Positions 1-8,275 of a stretch of DNA of 64,000 nucleotides are shown piece by piece; position 1 is the first letter of the stretch; each line of letters starts with the position of its first letter. Where the stretch lies: NCBI RefSeq assembly GCF_017349315.1, contig NZ_JAFMPP010000008.1, forward strand, positions 1 through 64,000, written 5' to 3'. This DNA is from Jiella flava (GTDB lineage: Bacteria > Pseudomonadota > Alphaproteobacteria > Rhizobiales > Rhizobiaceae). The notes below the pieces were generated by a model. It was not told the origin of the DNA. It did no database searches and saw nothing but the letters and a program-made list of their open reading frames with translations. A program made the translations under genes and the position numbers.

Positions 1-66
1 GCCCCGATCCTTCACCAGCCTCACTGTCTCAAGCTTGAACTCGCGGCTGAACTTCCTTCTCTGCAT
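1..66 (-). CDS. IS3-family transposase OrfA, N-terminal fragment
   Basis: The minus-strand reading from ATG at 66 starts MQRRKFSREFKLETV and continues to VKDRG at the edge. This is the typical opening of the helix-turn-helix OrfA protein of IS3 elements, which binds the inverted repeats and is frameshift-fused to the DDE integrase OrfB. Only 22 codons are inside the window, so the reading frame of the rest and the presence of OrfB are unknown. GGAG lies a few bases upstream of the start. Confidence 0.75.
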   Translation of the reverse strand, partial: MQRRKFSREFKLETVRLVKDRG

Positions 67-127
67 TCCAACTCTCCAGTTCCGTTAAACACCTTATCTC
101 GGTGTCCACGAAACCGGCAGCAGGCCA
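1..127 (-). mobile_element. IS3-family insertion sequence, left end only (truncated by window edge)
   Basis: On the minus strand the segment begins at 127 with TGGCCTGCTGCCGG and then GTGGACACC, the TG...GTGGACAC pattern of IS3-group terminal repeats. A transposase OrfA start codon follows about 60 bp inside. The element runs leftwards off the window. Its terminus is 2 bp from the first CRISPR repeat, so the place where the array leader should lie is occupied by the IS. The exact end base and any 3-4 bp target duplication cannot be settled without the other end. Confidence 0.72.
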
Positions 128-129
128 GT

Positions 130-491
130 GTCGCCTCCCATGCGGAGGCGTGGATCGAAACTTTTGTGCCTGCGATTGTGTTATCAAAGCTTTTTGTCGC
201 CTCCCATGCGGAGGCGTGGATCGAAACTCAAGAAAGAAGGGTCTCGCACTATCGCAAATGCGTCGCCTCCCATGCGGAGGCGTGGATCGAAACCTCGCAA
301 GCTGGATCGCGTAAAAATCAGGAGGCGTCGCCTCCCATGCGGAGGCGTGGATCGAAACAATCGATCCTTGATTTGCACATCCGCGCGCTGAACGTCGCCT
401 CCCATGCGGAGGCGTGGATCGAAACAGCCTAACCGTTTCCAAGCTTTCTCCCGTCCTTCGTCGCCTCCCATGCGGAGGCGTGGATCGAAAC
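130..491 (+). CRISPR. CRISPR array, 6 identical 32-bp repeats, type I-C-like
   Basis: Repeats start at 130, 196, 262, 327, 394 and 460. Each is 32 bp, beginning GTCGCCTCCCATGCGG and ending GTGGATCGAAAC, with no mismatch between copies. Five spacers of 33-35 bp lie at 162-195, 228-261, 294-326, 359-393 and 426-459. The repeat folds as a 7-bp stem CGCCTCC/GGAGGCG. It matches the well-known I-C repeat (GTCGCC..., ...GGATTGAAAC) with compensatory changes in the stem. The GAAAC 3' end implies transcription left to right, so the leader should be left of 130, where the IS end is found. The last repeat is not degenerate. No cas gene lies in the window. Confidence 0.97.
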
Positions 492-813
492 AGGCCCGAA
501 AATGTCTGGGTCTTCGTGGGGCCGAGGACCGAACAACCCAATCCTCCGCGATGACGACGACAGCGTTGCTCACGGCTGCGAAGCCAGATCAAGGGTGTCA
601 GTCAGACTTTGAAAATCGGGTCCATCGGCACAAGGGGGGCAGATCGATTCGGATCGATGCCCGATAATCTCCATCTTCATCAAAATTGCCTTTTACGCCA
701 CGAAGGTTGTCACGCCTTGCGCTCCCCGCCTTCGCATTTCGTCCTGAACGCCAAAGCGCGTGCAGCCATACGAGCCATGGCGCAAAATGGTAAACTCTTG
801 CTAAGACGGCGAC
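492..813. other. Intergenic region between CRISPR array and molybdopterin oxidoreductase
   Basis: No convincing gene is visible. Open frames here either run through the CRISPR repeats or are shadows of the downstream gene. A further repeat, including a degenerate one, is not found after 491. The stretch must hold the promoter of the oxidoreductase, but no clear -35/-10 pair or strong ribosome binding site stands out. Confidence 0.5.
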
Positions 814-2919
814 ATGACCAAGCCCTTGCCCATCGCCATCGGCCACAGCGCCTGTCCCCACGACTGCCCGTCGACCTGCGCGCTCGACGTGGAGCTGCTG
901 GACGGAGGGCGGGTCGGTCGCCTGCGCGGGGCCGCCGGCAACGACTATACGGCCGGGGTGATCTGCGCCAAGGTCGCCCGTTATGCCGAGCGTATCCACC
1001 ACGCCAACAGACTTTTGAAACCCCTTCAGCGCGTTGGTGAAAAGGGCGCCGGAGAATGGCGCGAAATCGGTTGGGACGACGCCCTCGACCTGATCGCCGA
1101 AGCCTTCGTTACGGCCGAAAGCCGCCATGGATCGGAGGCTGTCTGGCCTTACAATTATGCTGGCACGATGGGGCTGGTGCAGCGCGACGGCATCCACCGG
1201 CTGCGCCATGCCAAGCGCTATTCCAACCAGTTCGATTCCATCTGCACCAACATGGCCTGGGGCGGCTGGTTCGCCGGCGCCGGCGCGATGCGTGGCGCCG
1301 ATCCGCGCGAGATCCAAAAATCCGACTGCGTGGTGATCTGGGGCACCAATGCGGTGGCGACGCAGGTCAATGTGATGACCCACGCGGCCAAGGCGCGCAA
1401 GGAGCGCGGCGCCACAATCGTCGCCATCGACATCTACGACAACGCCACCATGAAGCAGGCCGATCTGGCGCTGAAGCTGCGGCCCGGCACCGACGCCGCG
1501 CTCGCTTGCGCGCTGATGCATATCGCCTTTCGCGATAACACCGCCGACCGCGACTATCTGGCCCGCTACACCGACGATCCGGCCGGGCTCGAAGCTCATT
1601 TGACGGCCCGCTCGCCGGACTGGGCCGCGGCGATCACCGGGCTGACGGCGGAATCGATCGAGGCGTTTGCCGCGCTGATCGGCCAGACGCCGCGCAGCTT
1701 CTTCCGGCTCGGCTATGGTTTTACCCGCCAGCGCAACGGCGCCCTCGCCATGCATGCGGCGCTGTCGGTGCCGGCGGTCTATGGCCATTGGCGGTACGAG
1801 GGCGGCGGCGCCTTCCATTCCAATTCCGATATTTTCGGTCTTAATCGGGCGAAGATCATGGGGACGGCCGACCGCGACCCGGCGATCCGCCATCTCGATC
1901 AGTCGCGGATCGGGGCGGTTCTGACCGGCGATCGGGGCGCGCTGTCAAACGGCCCTCCGGTGGCCGCGATGCTGATCCAGAACACCAATCCGGTGAATGT
2001 CTGTCCCGAGCAGCGCTTGGTGCGCCAGGGCTTTGCGCGGACCGATCTGTTCGTCGCGGTGCATGAGCAGTTCATGACCGACACGGCCAAGCTGGCCGAT
2101 CTGGTGATTCCGGCGACGATGTTTCTGGAGCACGACGATATTTATCGCGGCGGCGGGCAGAACCACATCGTGCTCGGCCCCAAGCTCGTCGATCCGCCGG
2201 CAACGGTGCGCACCAACCATTTCGTCGTCGAAGAGCTGGCCAAGCGTCTCGGCGTCGCCGATCGGCCGGGCTTCGGCCTCACCGCGCGCCAGCTGATCGA
2301 CGACCTGCTGAAGGCGAGCGGCGCGCCCGGCGGCTATGATGCCTTGAAGACCGGGCGCTGGATCGACAAGCAGCCGGATTTCGAGACGGCGCATTTTTTG
2401 ACCGGTTTCGGCTGGCCGGACGGCAAGTTCCGCTTCAAGCCTGATTGGCGGGGGGCGATGGCGCCGAACCGGCCGCCGCAGAGCCTCGGCCTGCAGGGGC
2501 CGGTCGATGCGCTGCCGGTCTTTCCCGATCACGTCGCGCTGATCGAGGAGGCCGACGCTGCGCATCCCTATCGCTTGGCGACCTCGCCGGCGCGCCAGTT
2601 CCTCAACTCGACCTTTGCCGAAACCGAGGGCTCGCGTCAGCGGGAAGGTGGGCCGGAGCTGCTGATCCATCCGGACGACGCGGGCCGCGAAGATCTCGCC
2701 GACGGCGTGCTGGTGGCGATCGGCAATCAACGCGGTTCGGTGCGGCTGACGCTGAAAGTCAGTGACGCGGTCAAACCTGGCGTGCTCGTCCATGAGGGGC
2801 TGTGGGCCAATTCCGATTTCGTCGACGGCGAGGGGATCAACACACTGACCGGCGCCGATCCGGTCGTTCCCTTCGGCGGCGCGGCCTTCCATGACAACCG
2901 GGTGTGGCTGCGGGGCTGA
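814..2919 (+). CDS. Molybdopterin-dependent oxidoreductase (DMSO reductase superfamily, Fe4S4)
   Basis: A 701-residue protein. The N-terminal cysteines C14, C18, C22 and C51 form the C-x3-C-x3-C-x28-C iron-sulfur motif of the DMSO-reductase superfamily. The molybdopterin domains follow (WGTNAVATQ near 180; QNTNPVN and a dinucleotide-binding C-terminal domain ending near LTGADPVVPFGG). It belongs to the large group of stand-alone anaerobic-dehydrogenase-type enzymes whose substrate is usually unknown. There is no Tat signal, so it is probably cytoplasmic. No partner electron-transfer subunit is adjacent. The start at ATG 814 places the Fe-S motif at the normal distance, although no good ribosome binding site precedes it. 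A composite hairpin element follows the stop by 7 bp. Confidence 0.93.
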   Translation: MTKPLPIAIGHSACPHDCPSTCALDVELLDGGRVGRLRGAAGNDYTAGVICAKVARYAERIHHANRLLKPLQRVGEKGAGEWREIGWDDALDLIAEAFVTAESRHGSEAVWPYNYAGTMGLVQRDGIHRLRHAKRYSNQFDSICTNMAWGGWFAGAGAMRGADPREIQKSDCVVIWGTNAVATQVNVMTHAAKARKERGATIVAIDIYDNATMKQADLALKLRPGTDAALACALMHIAFRDNTADRDYLARYTDDPAGLEAHLTARSPDWAAAITGLTAESIEAFAALIGQTPRSFFRLGYGFTRQRNGALAMHAALSVPAVYGHWRYEGGGAFHSNSDIFGLNRAKIMGTADRDPAIRHLDQSRIGAVLTGDRGALSNGPPVAAMLIQNTNPVNVCPEQRLVRQGFARTDLFVAVHEQFMTDTAKLADLVIPATMFLEHDDIYRGGGQNHIVLGPKLVDPPATVRTNHFVVEELAKRLGVADRPGFGLTARQLIDDLLKASGAPGGYDALKTGRWIDKQPDFETAHFLTGFGWPDGKFRFKPDWRGAMAPNRPPQSLGLQGPVDALPVFPDHVALIEEADAAHPYRLATSPARQFLNSTFAETEGSRQREGGPELLIHPDDAGREDLADGVLVAIGNQRGSVRLTLKVSDAVKPGVLVHEGLWANSDFVDGEGINTLTGADPVVPFGGAAFHDNRVWLRG

Positions 2920-2926
2920 CGCCTTT

Positions 2927-2958
2927 AGCGCCGTGCGTCCGGCAGGACGCACAGCGCT
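2927..2958. repeat. Dispersed TGCGTCC/GGACGCA hairpin, copy A
   Basis: Arms AGCGC (2927-2931) and GTGCGTCC (2933-2940) pair with GGACGCAC (2945-2952) and GCGCT (2954-2958) around the loop GGCA. It lies 7 bp after the oxidoreductase stop and may act as a transcription end or mRNA stabiliser. Related hairpins occur at 18385, 35219, 35663 and 43861, and a weaker one near 11960. Confidence 0.9.
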
Positions 2959-2966
2959 CTCGCTCA

Positions 2967-3014
2967 TACGACATCGGCCCGAAAATCGGAATCGATTTTC
3001 GGGCCGATGTCGTA
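2967..3014. repeat. Perfect 22-bp inverted repeat (second half of composite element A)
   Basis: The arm at 2967-2988 (TACGACATCGGCCCGAAA then ATCG) is the exact reverse complement of 2993-3014, with the 4-base loop GAAT. This is an exceptionally stable 22-bp hairpin. The core ATCGGCCCGAA recurs near 11870 and, in inverted form, near 18465. In copies A, C and the 35.7-kb copy it follows the TGCGTCC hairpin, so the two form one composite intergenic element. Confidence 0.93.
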
Positions 3015-3250
3015 GGGTGCAAAATGGGCGTCTTTCCCACCGTTTCTATCGCAACGTGATCCCGTGTTTTGGCTGGTTTCCCGCGCGAAATGTCAGAAAG
3101 ATTGGAAAAAGCCGCCATCGAATTGCGATTGTGGGGTTGATGCTTGCGGCCGAAAGCCATTTATTCGCGGAAGAAAGTGCGGTTGATCGATTGATTTCCG
3201 CTGAAATTGCAGCGGAAGATCGTAATTTTTGAAACAAGAATGAGGTCTCT

Positions 3251-4867
3251 ATGCCTTCGGATCAGGCAGAAATACCCGACGTTTCGGTAACTGATTATGA
3301 GATTGGCCAGGACAACATCCAACGCTTTGGCTTGGATATTCACAATCCGGTCTTTCCGATTTCGGCAAGTGTGATCATTGCCTTCGTCGCATTCGCGCTG
3401 TTGTTTCCGGCTCTCGCCAACGACTTTTTCGGCTGGCTGCGTCCAGCGATCACGTCCACCTTCGATTGGCTGTTCATCCTCGCCGGCGACGTCTTCGTCC
3501 TGTTCTGTCTGGTGCTGGTGGTTTCGCCCTTCGGCAGGATCAAGCTCGGTGGCAAGGATGCGGAGCCGGAATTTGGCTATTTCGGCTGGTTCGCCATGCT
3601 GTTTGCCGCCGGCATGGGCATCGGCCTGATGTTCTATGGCGTTTCCGAACCGGTCACTCACTTCACCGCCTCGCTGGCGGGCGGCGCCGACGCGCCGCTG
3701 ATGGGCGCGGCCGGCGATACCGAGGCGGCTCGCCGGCTGGGCATGGCGGCGACGATCTATCACTGGGCGCTGCACCCCTGGGCGATCTATGCCGTGGTGG
3801 CGCTGGGCTTGGCTTTCTTCAGCTACAACTGGGGCCTGCCGCTCACCATGCGCTCGGTGTTCTACCCGATGCTGGGCGACCGGGTGTGGGGCTGGCCGGG
3901 CCATATCATCGACATCATCGCCGTCTTCGCGACGCTGTTCGGTCTGGCGACCTCGCTTGGTTATGGCGCGGAACAGGCCGTTGGCGGCCTCAACTATCTG
4001 TTCGGCGTGCCCGACGGCATGATCAGCAATATCGTTCTGATCTGCCTGATCACCGGCGTGGCGCTGACCTCCGTCGTTGCCGGTCTCGACGCCGGCGTGC
4101 GGCGGCTGTCGGAGATCAACATGGTGCTGGCGCTGCTTTTGCTGCTCTTCGTGTTCTTCGTCGGCCCGACGATGCAGCTCGTTCAGGGCTTCGTCGGCAA
4201 CACCGTCGCCTATCTGCGCGAATTCGTACCGCTCTCCAATCCGTTCGGACGGCTGGACGACGGCTATCGCACGGGCTGGACGACGTTCTACTGGGCCTGG
4301 TGGATGAGCTGGTCGCCTTTTGTCGGCATGTTCATCGCGCGGGTCTCGCGTGGCCGGACGGTGCGCGAGTTCATCACCTGCGTCTTGATCATTCCGACCA
4401 TCGTTTCGATCATCTGGATGACCGTCTTCGGCGGGACCGCGCTGACCGAGACGATCGGCGGCTTCAACGGCATCGTCGACGCCGCGCTGGAGGTCAAGCT
4501 CTTTGAAATGATGGGACAATTGCCGCTCAAGGAGGTTACCTCCTTCATCGGCATCATCCTGGTGATCGTCTTCTTCGTGACCTCGTCCGATTCCGGTTCG
4601 CTGGTGATCGACACGATCACCGCCGGCGGCAAGATCGATGCGCCGGTGCCGCAGCGCGTCTTCTGGGCGACCTTCGAGGGCCTGGTGGCGATCACCTTGC
4701 TGCTCGGCGGTGGCCTGGCCGCTCTTCAAGCCGCGGCGATTGCCACCGGCTTTCCCTTCGCGATTCTGCTCTTGCTCCTCTGCTGGTCGATCTGGCAAGG
4801 ACTGCGTGACGAAAAGAAGCAGCCCTTTCTCGAAAAGATGAAGGCGCAGGGCAAAACCACCGCCTGA
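3251..4867 (+). CDS. BCCT-family betaine/choline/carnitine transporter
   Basis: A 538-residue membrane protein with about 12 hydrophobic segments. The glycine-rich segment GMGIGLMFYGVSEP (near residues 120-135) and the signature region TFYWAWWMSWSPFVGMF (near 345-361) with its conserved tryptophans identify the betaine/carnitine/choline transporter family. These proteins take up quaternary ammonium compounds by sodium or proton coupling. N and C tails are short, so no large C-terminal osmosensing domain is seen. TGAGGT precedes ATG 3251 at normal spacing. It appears to be a single-gene unit. Substrate and osmoregulation cannot be read from the sequence. Confidence 0.95.
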   Translation: MPSDQAEIPDVSVTDYEIGQDNIQRFGLDIHNPVFPISASVIIAFVAFALLFPALANDFFGWLRPAITSTFDWLFILAGDVFVLFCLVLVVSPFGRIKLGGKDAEPEFGYFGWFAMLFAAGMGIGLMFYGVSEPVTHFTASLAGGADAPLMGAAGDTEAARRLGMAATIYHWALHPWAIYAVVALGLAFFSYNWGLPLTMRSVFYPMLGDRVWGWPGHIIDIIAVFATLFGLATSLGYGAEQAVGGLNYLFGVPDGMISNIVLICLITGVALTSVVAGLDAGVRRLSEINMVLALLLLLFVFFVGPTMQLVQGFVGNTVAYLREFVPLSNPFGRLDDGYRTGWTTFYWAWWMSWSPFVGMFIARVSRGRTVREFITCVLIIPTIVSIIWMTVFGGTALTETIGGFNGIVDAALEVKLFEMMGQLPLKEVTSFIGIILVIVFFVTSSDSGSLVIDTITAGGKIDAPVPQRVFWATFEGLVAITLLLGGGLAALQAAAIATGFPFAILLLLLCWSIWQGLRDEKKQPFLEKMKAQGKTTA

Positions 4868-4907
4868 GTTGCGCTGAGGGCGGGGGATATCTCTTGACCG
4901 ACTTCGA

Positions 4908-4928
4908 CCGGCGCGATCGTCGCGCCGG
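4908..4928 (+). terminator. Hairpin between BCCT gene and crcB
   Basis: A perfect 9-bp stem CCGGCGCGA/TCGCGCCGG with a 3-base loop starts 40 bp after the transporter stop. No T-tract follows, so it is at best an imperfect intrinsic terminator. I looked for the fluoride-riboswitch core upstream of crcB and did not find it. Confidence 0.35.
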
Positions 4929-4981
4929 CCGCTTCCCCTCTTGCCGTCAGGTCACGGCTCAGTCTCTCAGGGAATCGCGAT

Positions 4982-5359
4982 ATGTATGAAGTTCTGCTCG
5001 TTGCGCTTGGCGGGGGAATCGGCGCGGCCATGCGCCACTTGTCCGGCGTGGCTGCCCTTCGATTGTTAGGGTCGGGCTTTCCCTATGCCACGATGTTCGT
5101 AAACGTTGTCGGTTCCTTCATCATGGGGCTGTTCATCGAGCTTCTCGCCCGACGCTTCGGCGCATCGAACGATCTGCGCCTGTTCGTTGCCACCGGCTTT
5201 CTCGGCGGTTTCACCACCTTCTCGTCCTTCTCGCTCGACACGGCGTTTCTTTACGAGCGCGGCGACCTTGCTTTGGCCGCGCTCTATCTGATCGGATCGG
5301 TGACGATTGGCGTCGCCGCACTGTTTGCGGGCCTGACGCTCGTGCGCAGCTTCGGCTGA
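4982..5359 (+). CDS. crcB: Fluoride exporter CrcB/Fluc
   Basis: A 125-residue, four-helix membrane protein of the usual family length. Conserved motifs are GGGIGAAMRH (residues 10-19), VNVVGSFIMG (about 40-49) and GFLGGFTTFSSFS (about 72-84), which line the fluoride pore of the dual-topology dimer. It exports fluoride. A single copy is present, which implies a homodimer. It opens a same-direction run with the epimerase, RluC-like synthase, HAD protein and ATP12 chaperone. Confidence 0.96.
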   Translation: MYEVLLVALGGGIGAAMRHLSGVAALRLLGSGFPYATMFVNVVGSFIMGLFIELLARRFGASNDLRLFVATGFLGGFTTFSSFSLDTAFLYERGDLALAALYLIGSVTIGVAALFAGLTLVRSFG

Positions 5360-5372
5360 CGCAGAGCCTCGC

Positions 5373-6323
5373 ATGCGTATCCTTCTCACCGGATCATCCG
5401 GTTGGCTCGGCCGCTTCCTCGCGCCGATGTTGCGGGCGCGCGGCGAGGAGGTCGTGGGGCTCGATGTCGCTCCCGGTGCCGAGACTGATGTCATCGGCTC
5501 GGTGGCCGACCGGCCGCTGATCGACCGGGTGTTTGCCGACCATCGGATCGAGGCGGTGATCCATGCCGGCGCGCTGCACAAACCCGACATCGTCCGCTAT
5601 CCGGCCCAGCGCTTCATCGAGGTCAATGTCACCGGCACATTGAACCTTCTCGAAGCGGCCCTTGCGGCGGGGCACGATCGCTTCGTCTTTACCTCGACGA
5701 CCTCGCTGATGATCTCGCAAGTGATCCGCGACGAGGCCGGCCCCGCCGCCGTCTGGCTCGATGAAGCGGCGGGGCCGCTGGCGCCGCGCAACATCTACGG
5801 CGTCACCAAGCTCACGGCAGAGGGCCTTTGCCGGCTGTTCCACCGACAGCACGGGCTGAGCAGCGTCGTTCTGAGGACCGCGCGGTTCTTTCCGGAAGAA
5901 GACGACACGCTCGATCAACTGCCCGGAGAGAATCTCAAGGCGAACGAGTTTCTCAACCGCCGGCTGACTGTCGAAGATTGCGCGCGGGCCCATCTCGCCG
6001 CCCTCGACCGGGCTCGGGGTCTCGGCTTCGATCTCTTCGTCGTCTCAGCACCGACGCCCTTTGATCGGTCCGAAACGGCGGCGCTCAAAACCGACGCGGC
6101 GGCGGTCATCGCGCGCCATTTTCCGCAGGCGCCGGGGCTTTACGCACAGCGAGGCTGGGCGCTGCCGACGTCGATTGGCCGGGTCTATGATTCCGCCCGA
6201 ATGGAGCGGGTGCTTGGCTTTCGCTGCGAAACCGATTTCGCCGCGATCCTCCGGGCGTTGGAGACGGGCGCGGACATGCCGTTTGCCCACGACCCATCCT
6301 ATATCTCGCCGAAGGAGCGCTAG
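5373..6323 (+). CDS. NAD-dependent epimerase/dehydratase (extended SDR)
   Basis: A 316-residue Rossmann-fold protein. The cofactor motif TGSSGWLG is at residues 6-13 and the active-site Tyr/Lys is in NIYGVTK near 140-146, preceded by the Ser-rich TSTTSLM segment. It therefore acts on a nucleotide-sugar or similar substrate with NAD(P). The start is 13 bp after crcB, so co-transcription is likely. It is not obviously related to the polysaccharide locus, which starts 8 kb away, and the substrate is unknown. Confidence 0.88.
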   Translation: MRILLTGSSGWLGRFLAPMLRARGEEVVGLDVAPGAETDVIGSVADRPLIDRVFADHRIEAVIHAGALHKPDIVRYPAQRFIEVNVTGTLNLLEAALAAGHDRFVFTSTTSLMISQVIRDEAGPAAVWLDEAAGPLAPRNIYGVTKLTAEGLCRLFHRQHGLSSVVLRTARFFPEEDDTLDQLPGENLKANEFLNRRLTVEDCARAHLAALDRARGLGFDLFVVSAPTPFDRSETAALKTDAAAVIARHFPQAPGLYAQRGWALPTSIGRVYDSARMERVLGFRCETDFAAILRALETGADMPFAHDPSYISPKER

Positions 6324-6507
6324 GCGGATCTGAAGCGACGATGGCCGGTGGATGCGCACTTCATTGCCGTCGCGGTCGTCATTCTTTACAGACGCGTCAC
6401 GGCGAAGACTGGTCTGGCCCCCAAAATGGCTGGCCGACTGCATGAGGCGCGCGAGTCGATGTCGGTGACGCGGCCGAAAACGCAGACCGCAATAGGGCAA
6501 GAGCAAG

Positions 6508-7494
6508 ATGGCAGGTGTCGAACAGCGACGGGTGGAGGACGACGAGGCGGGGCTGCGGCTCGACCGCTGGTTCAAGCTTCATTATCCCGGCCTTGGCTTT
6601 GGCCATCTGCAGAAGCTGCTGCGGTCCGGACAGATCCGGGTCGATGGCGGCCGGGCGAAGGCCGACACCCGCATCGAGCCGGGGCAGATGATCCGCGTGC
6701 CGCCGGTCGGCACCGACGCCAAGGCTGACGCCCGGCCGCTGACCGCCAACACGATGCGCGACCGGCTCGACGGCGATGTCCTCTCGAAAATGCTGATCTA
6801 TGAGGACGAGAAGGTCTTCGTCTTCAACAAGCCCGCCGGCCTTGCCGTCCAGGGCGGCTCGGGCGTGTCGCGGCATGTCGACAAGATGCTCGAAGCCTGG
6901 CGCAACAAGAAGGGGGAAAAGCCCCGCCTGGTCCACCGGATCGATCGCGACACGTCGGGCATCCTCGTCGTCGCCCGCACCCGCGGCGCCGCCACCCAGC
7001 TCACCAAGGCGTTTCGCGAGCGCGACACAGAGAAGCACTACTGGGCGATCGTCAAAGGTGTTCCGGCCAAGCGCGAGGGACGCATCTCGACCTATCTGCG
7101 CCGCGAACAGACGCCGGATGGGGACCGCATGCGGATCGCCAGCCATGGCGACGAGGGCGCCGATCATGCGCTTTCTCACTACCGGGTGATCGATCAGGTG
7201 GCGCAGAATTTCTGCTGGGTCGAAATGCAGCCCCACACCGGCCGCACCCACCAGCTGCGCGTCCACGCCGCCCATATCGGCCATCCGATTCTCGGCGACC
7301 CGAAATATTTCGAGCACGACACCAACTGGGAATTTCCCGGCGGCGTGCAGAAGCGCTTGCATCTCCACGCCCGGCGGATCGTCATTCCGCATCCGGACGG
7401 CAAGGGCGTCATCGACCAGATCGCGCCGCTGCCCGAACACATGGTCCAGACCTTCAATCTGTTCGGCTTCGACGAAGCCGCGCTGGGTGATTGA
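6508..7494 (+). CDS. RluA/RluC-family 23S rRNA pseudouridine synthase
   Basis: A 328-residue protein. An S4 RNA-binding domain (about 15-75) is followed by the RluA-type catalytic domain with HRIDRDTSG at 143-151, whose Asp146 is the catalytic residue. Later motifs are the family's HTGRTHQLRVHA and GDPKY. It isomerises uridines in large-subunit rRNA, most likely as RluC. Its last codons overlap the earliest possible start of the HAD gene, indicating coupling. The order CrcB, pseudouridine synthase, HAD, ATP12 is, as I recall, common in alphaproteobacteria. Confidence 0.93.
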   Translation: MAGVEQRRVEDDEAGLRLDRWFKLHYPGLGFGHLQKLLRSGQIRVDGGRAKADTRIEPGQMIRVPPVGTDAKADARPLTANTMRDRLDGDVLSKMLIYEDEKVFVFNKPAGLAVQGGSGVSRHVDKMLEAWRNKKGEKPRLVHRIDRDTSGILVVARTRGAATQLTKAFRERDTEKHYWAIVKGVPAKREGRISTYLRREQTPDGDRMRIASHGDEGADHALSHYRVIDQVAQNFCWVEMQPHTGRTHQLRVHAAHIGHPILGDPKYFEHDTNWEFPGGVQKRLHLHARRIVIPHPDGKGVIDQIAPLPEHMVQTFNLFGFDEAALGD

Positions 7495-7504
7495 GGTGGA
7501 CGCC

Positions 7505-8170
7505 GTGAAAGCCATCCTGTTCGACTGCGACGGCACCATCGCCGACAGTGCCGGCCTGATCGCAACGATCATGACCCGCGCCTTCGCGCGCTTCGGCATT
7601 GAGCCGCCGACGCCGGAAGCCACACGGGCGATCATCGGTCTGTCGCTGGAAACGGCGGTGCACGCATTGCGCCCGTCGCTGAGAGAGAGCGAATCCCAGA
7701 CGATCGCCGAAAACTATCGGATCGAATATCGCGCCGAGCGGGCGCGACCCGACTTCACCGAAGAGCTGTTTGCGGGCATGGCGGCGCTACTGACCGATCT
7801 GGCGGCGCGCGACGACGTGTTGGTCGGTATGGTCACCGGTAAGTCGCGGCGCGGTGTTGCGGCGCTGACCGCCCATCACGGCCTCACGGCGTGCTTTCAT
7901 GTCGTGCGCACGGCCGACGACTGCCCCTCCAAGCCGCATCCGGCGATGGTGCTCGAATGCTGCGGCGAATTCGGCCTCGATCCGCAGGCGGCTGTCGTCG
8001 TCGGCGACACCACTTTCGATATGCAAATGGCCAAGGCGGCGGGCGCCCATGCGATCGGCGTGACCTGGGGCAGCCATGCGTCCGTGCTCTTGATCCGGGC
8101 GGGCGCCGACGAGATCGTCACCGATGTCGCCGCACTGAGCGAAGCGCTGGAACGCTTCATCAGAGCTTGA
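7505..8170 (+). CDS. HAD-superfamily hydrolase (phosphoglycolate phosphatase-like)
   Basis: A HAD subfamily IA phosphatase. The nucleophile motif FDCDGTIADS opens the protein, followed by the VTGKS motif II and VVGDTTFDMQMAKAAG, which supplies the acidic magnesium ligands. I chose GTG 7505 because GAGG at 7493-7496 lies 8 bp upstream and the protein then begins VKAILFDCDGT as usual for the family. An in-frame GTG at 7487 would overlap the RluC-like gene by 8 bp. The family covers phosphoglycolate and pyrophosphate hydrolysis; the substrate is open. Confidence 0.92.
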   Translation: MKAILFDCDGTIADSAGLIATIMTRAFARFGIEPPTPEATRAIIGLSLETAVHALRPSLRESESQTIAENYRIEYRAERARPDFTEELFAGMAALLTDLAARDDVLVGMVTGKSRRGVAALTAHHGLTACFHVVRTADDCPSKPHPAMVLECCGEFGLDPQAAVVVGDTTFDMQMAKAAGAHAIGVTWGSHASVLLIRAGADEIVTDVAALSEALERFIRA

Positions 8171-8275
8171 AGACAACAGGTGGCGAGGCGGAGCGGCTTG
8201 CCGGCGCATCGCGTATCGCCATCGGTGCCGTCTCGCCCCATTTGTGACGACTGCACGAGAGAGATAGACGCCACG

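Larger units (their letters stand above)
2920..3250. other. Intergenic region with two strong inverted repeats and the BCCT promoter
   Basis: This gap has the two hairpins listed separately at 2927-2958 and 2967-3014. From about 3015 on it has less structured DNA leading to the BCCT transporter. TGAGGT at 3241-3246 is the likely ribosome binding site. No coding frame here resembles a gene. Confidence 0.6.

Noticed and set aside
29-667. Several open reading frames running through the CRISPR repeats on both strands
   Set aside because: They translate the same repeat in different frames, giving periodic nonsense peptides; the DNA is an array.
598-1893. Long minus-strand frame opposite the molybdopterin oxidoreductase
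   Set aside because: It is a GC-driven shadow; the plus strand encodes a recognisable enzyme with its Fe-S motif.
3161-4798. 545-codon minus-strand frame opposite the BCCT transporter
   Set aside because: Its composition (Arg, Glu, Asp, His, Gln rich) is that of an antisense shadow of a membrane protein.
4868-4981. Fluoride riboswitch upstream of crcB
   Set aside because: The conserved core and pseudoknot sequence could not be found; only a simple GC hairpin is present.
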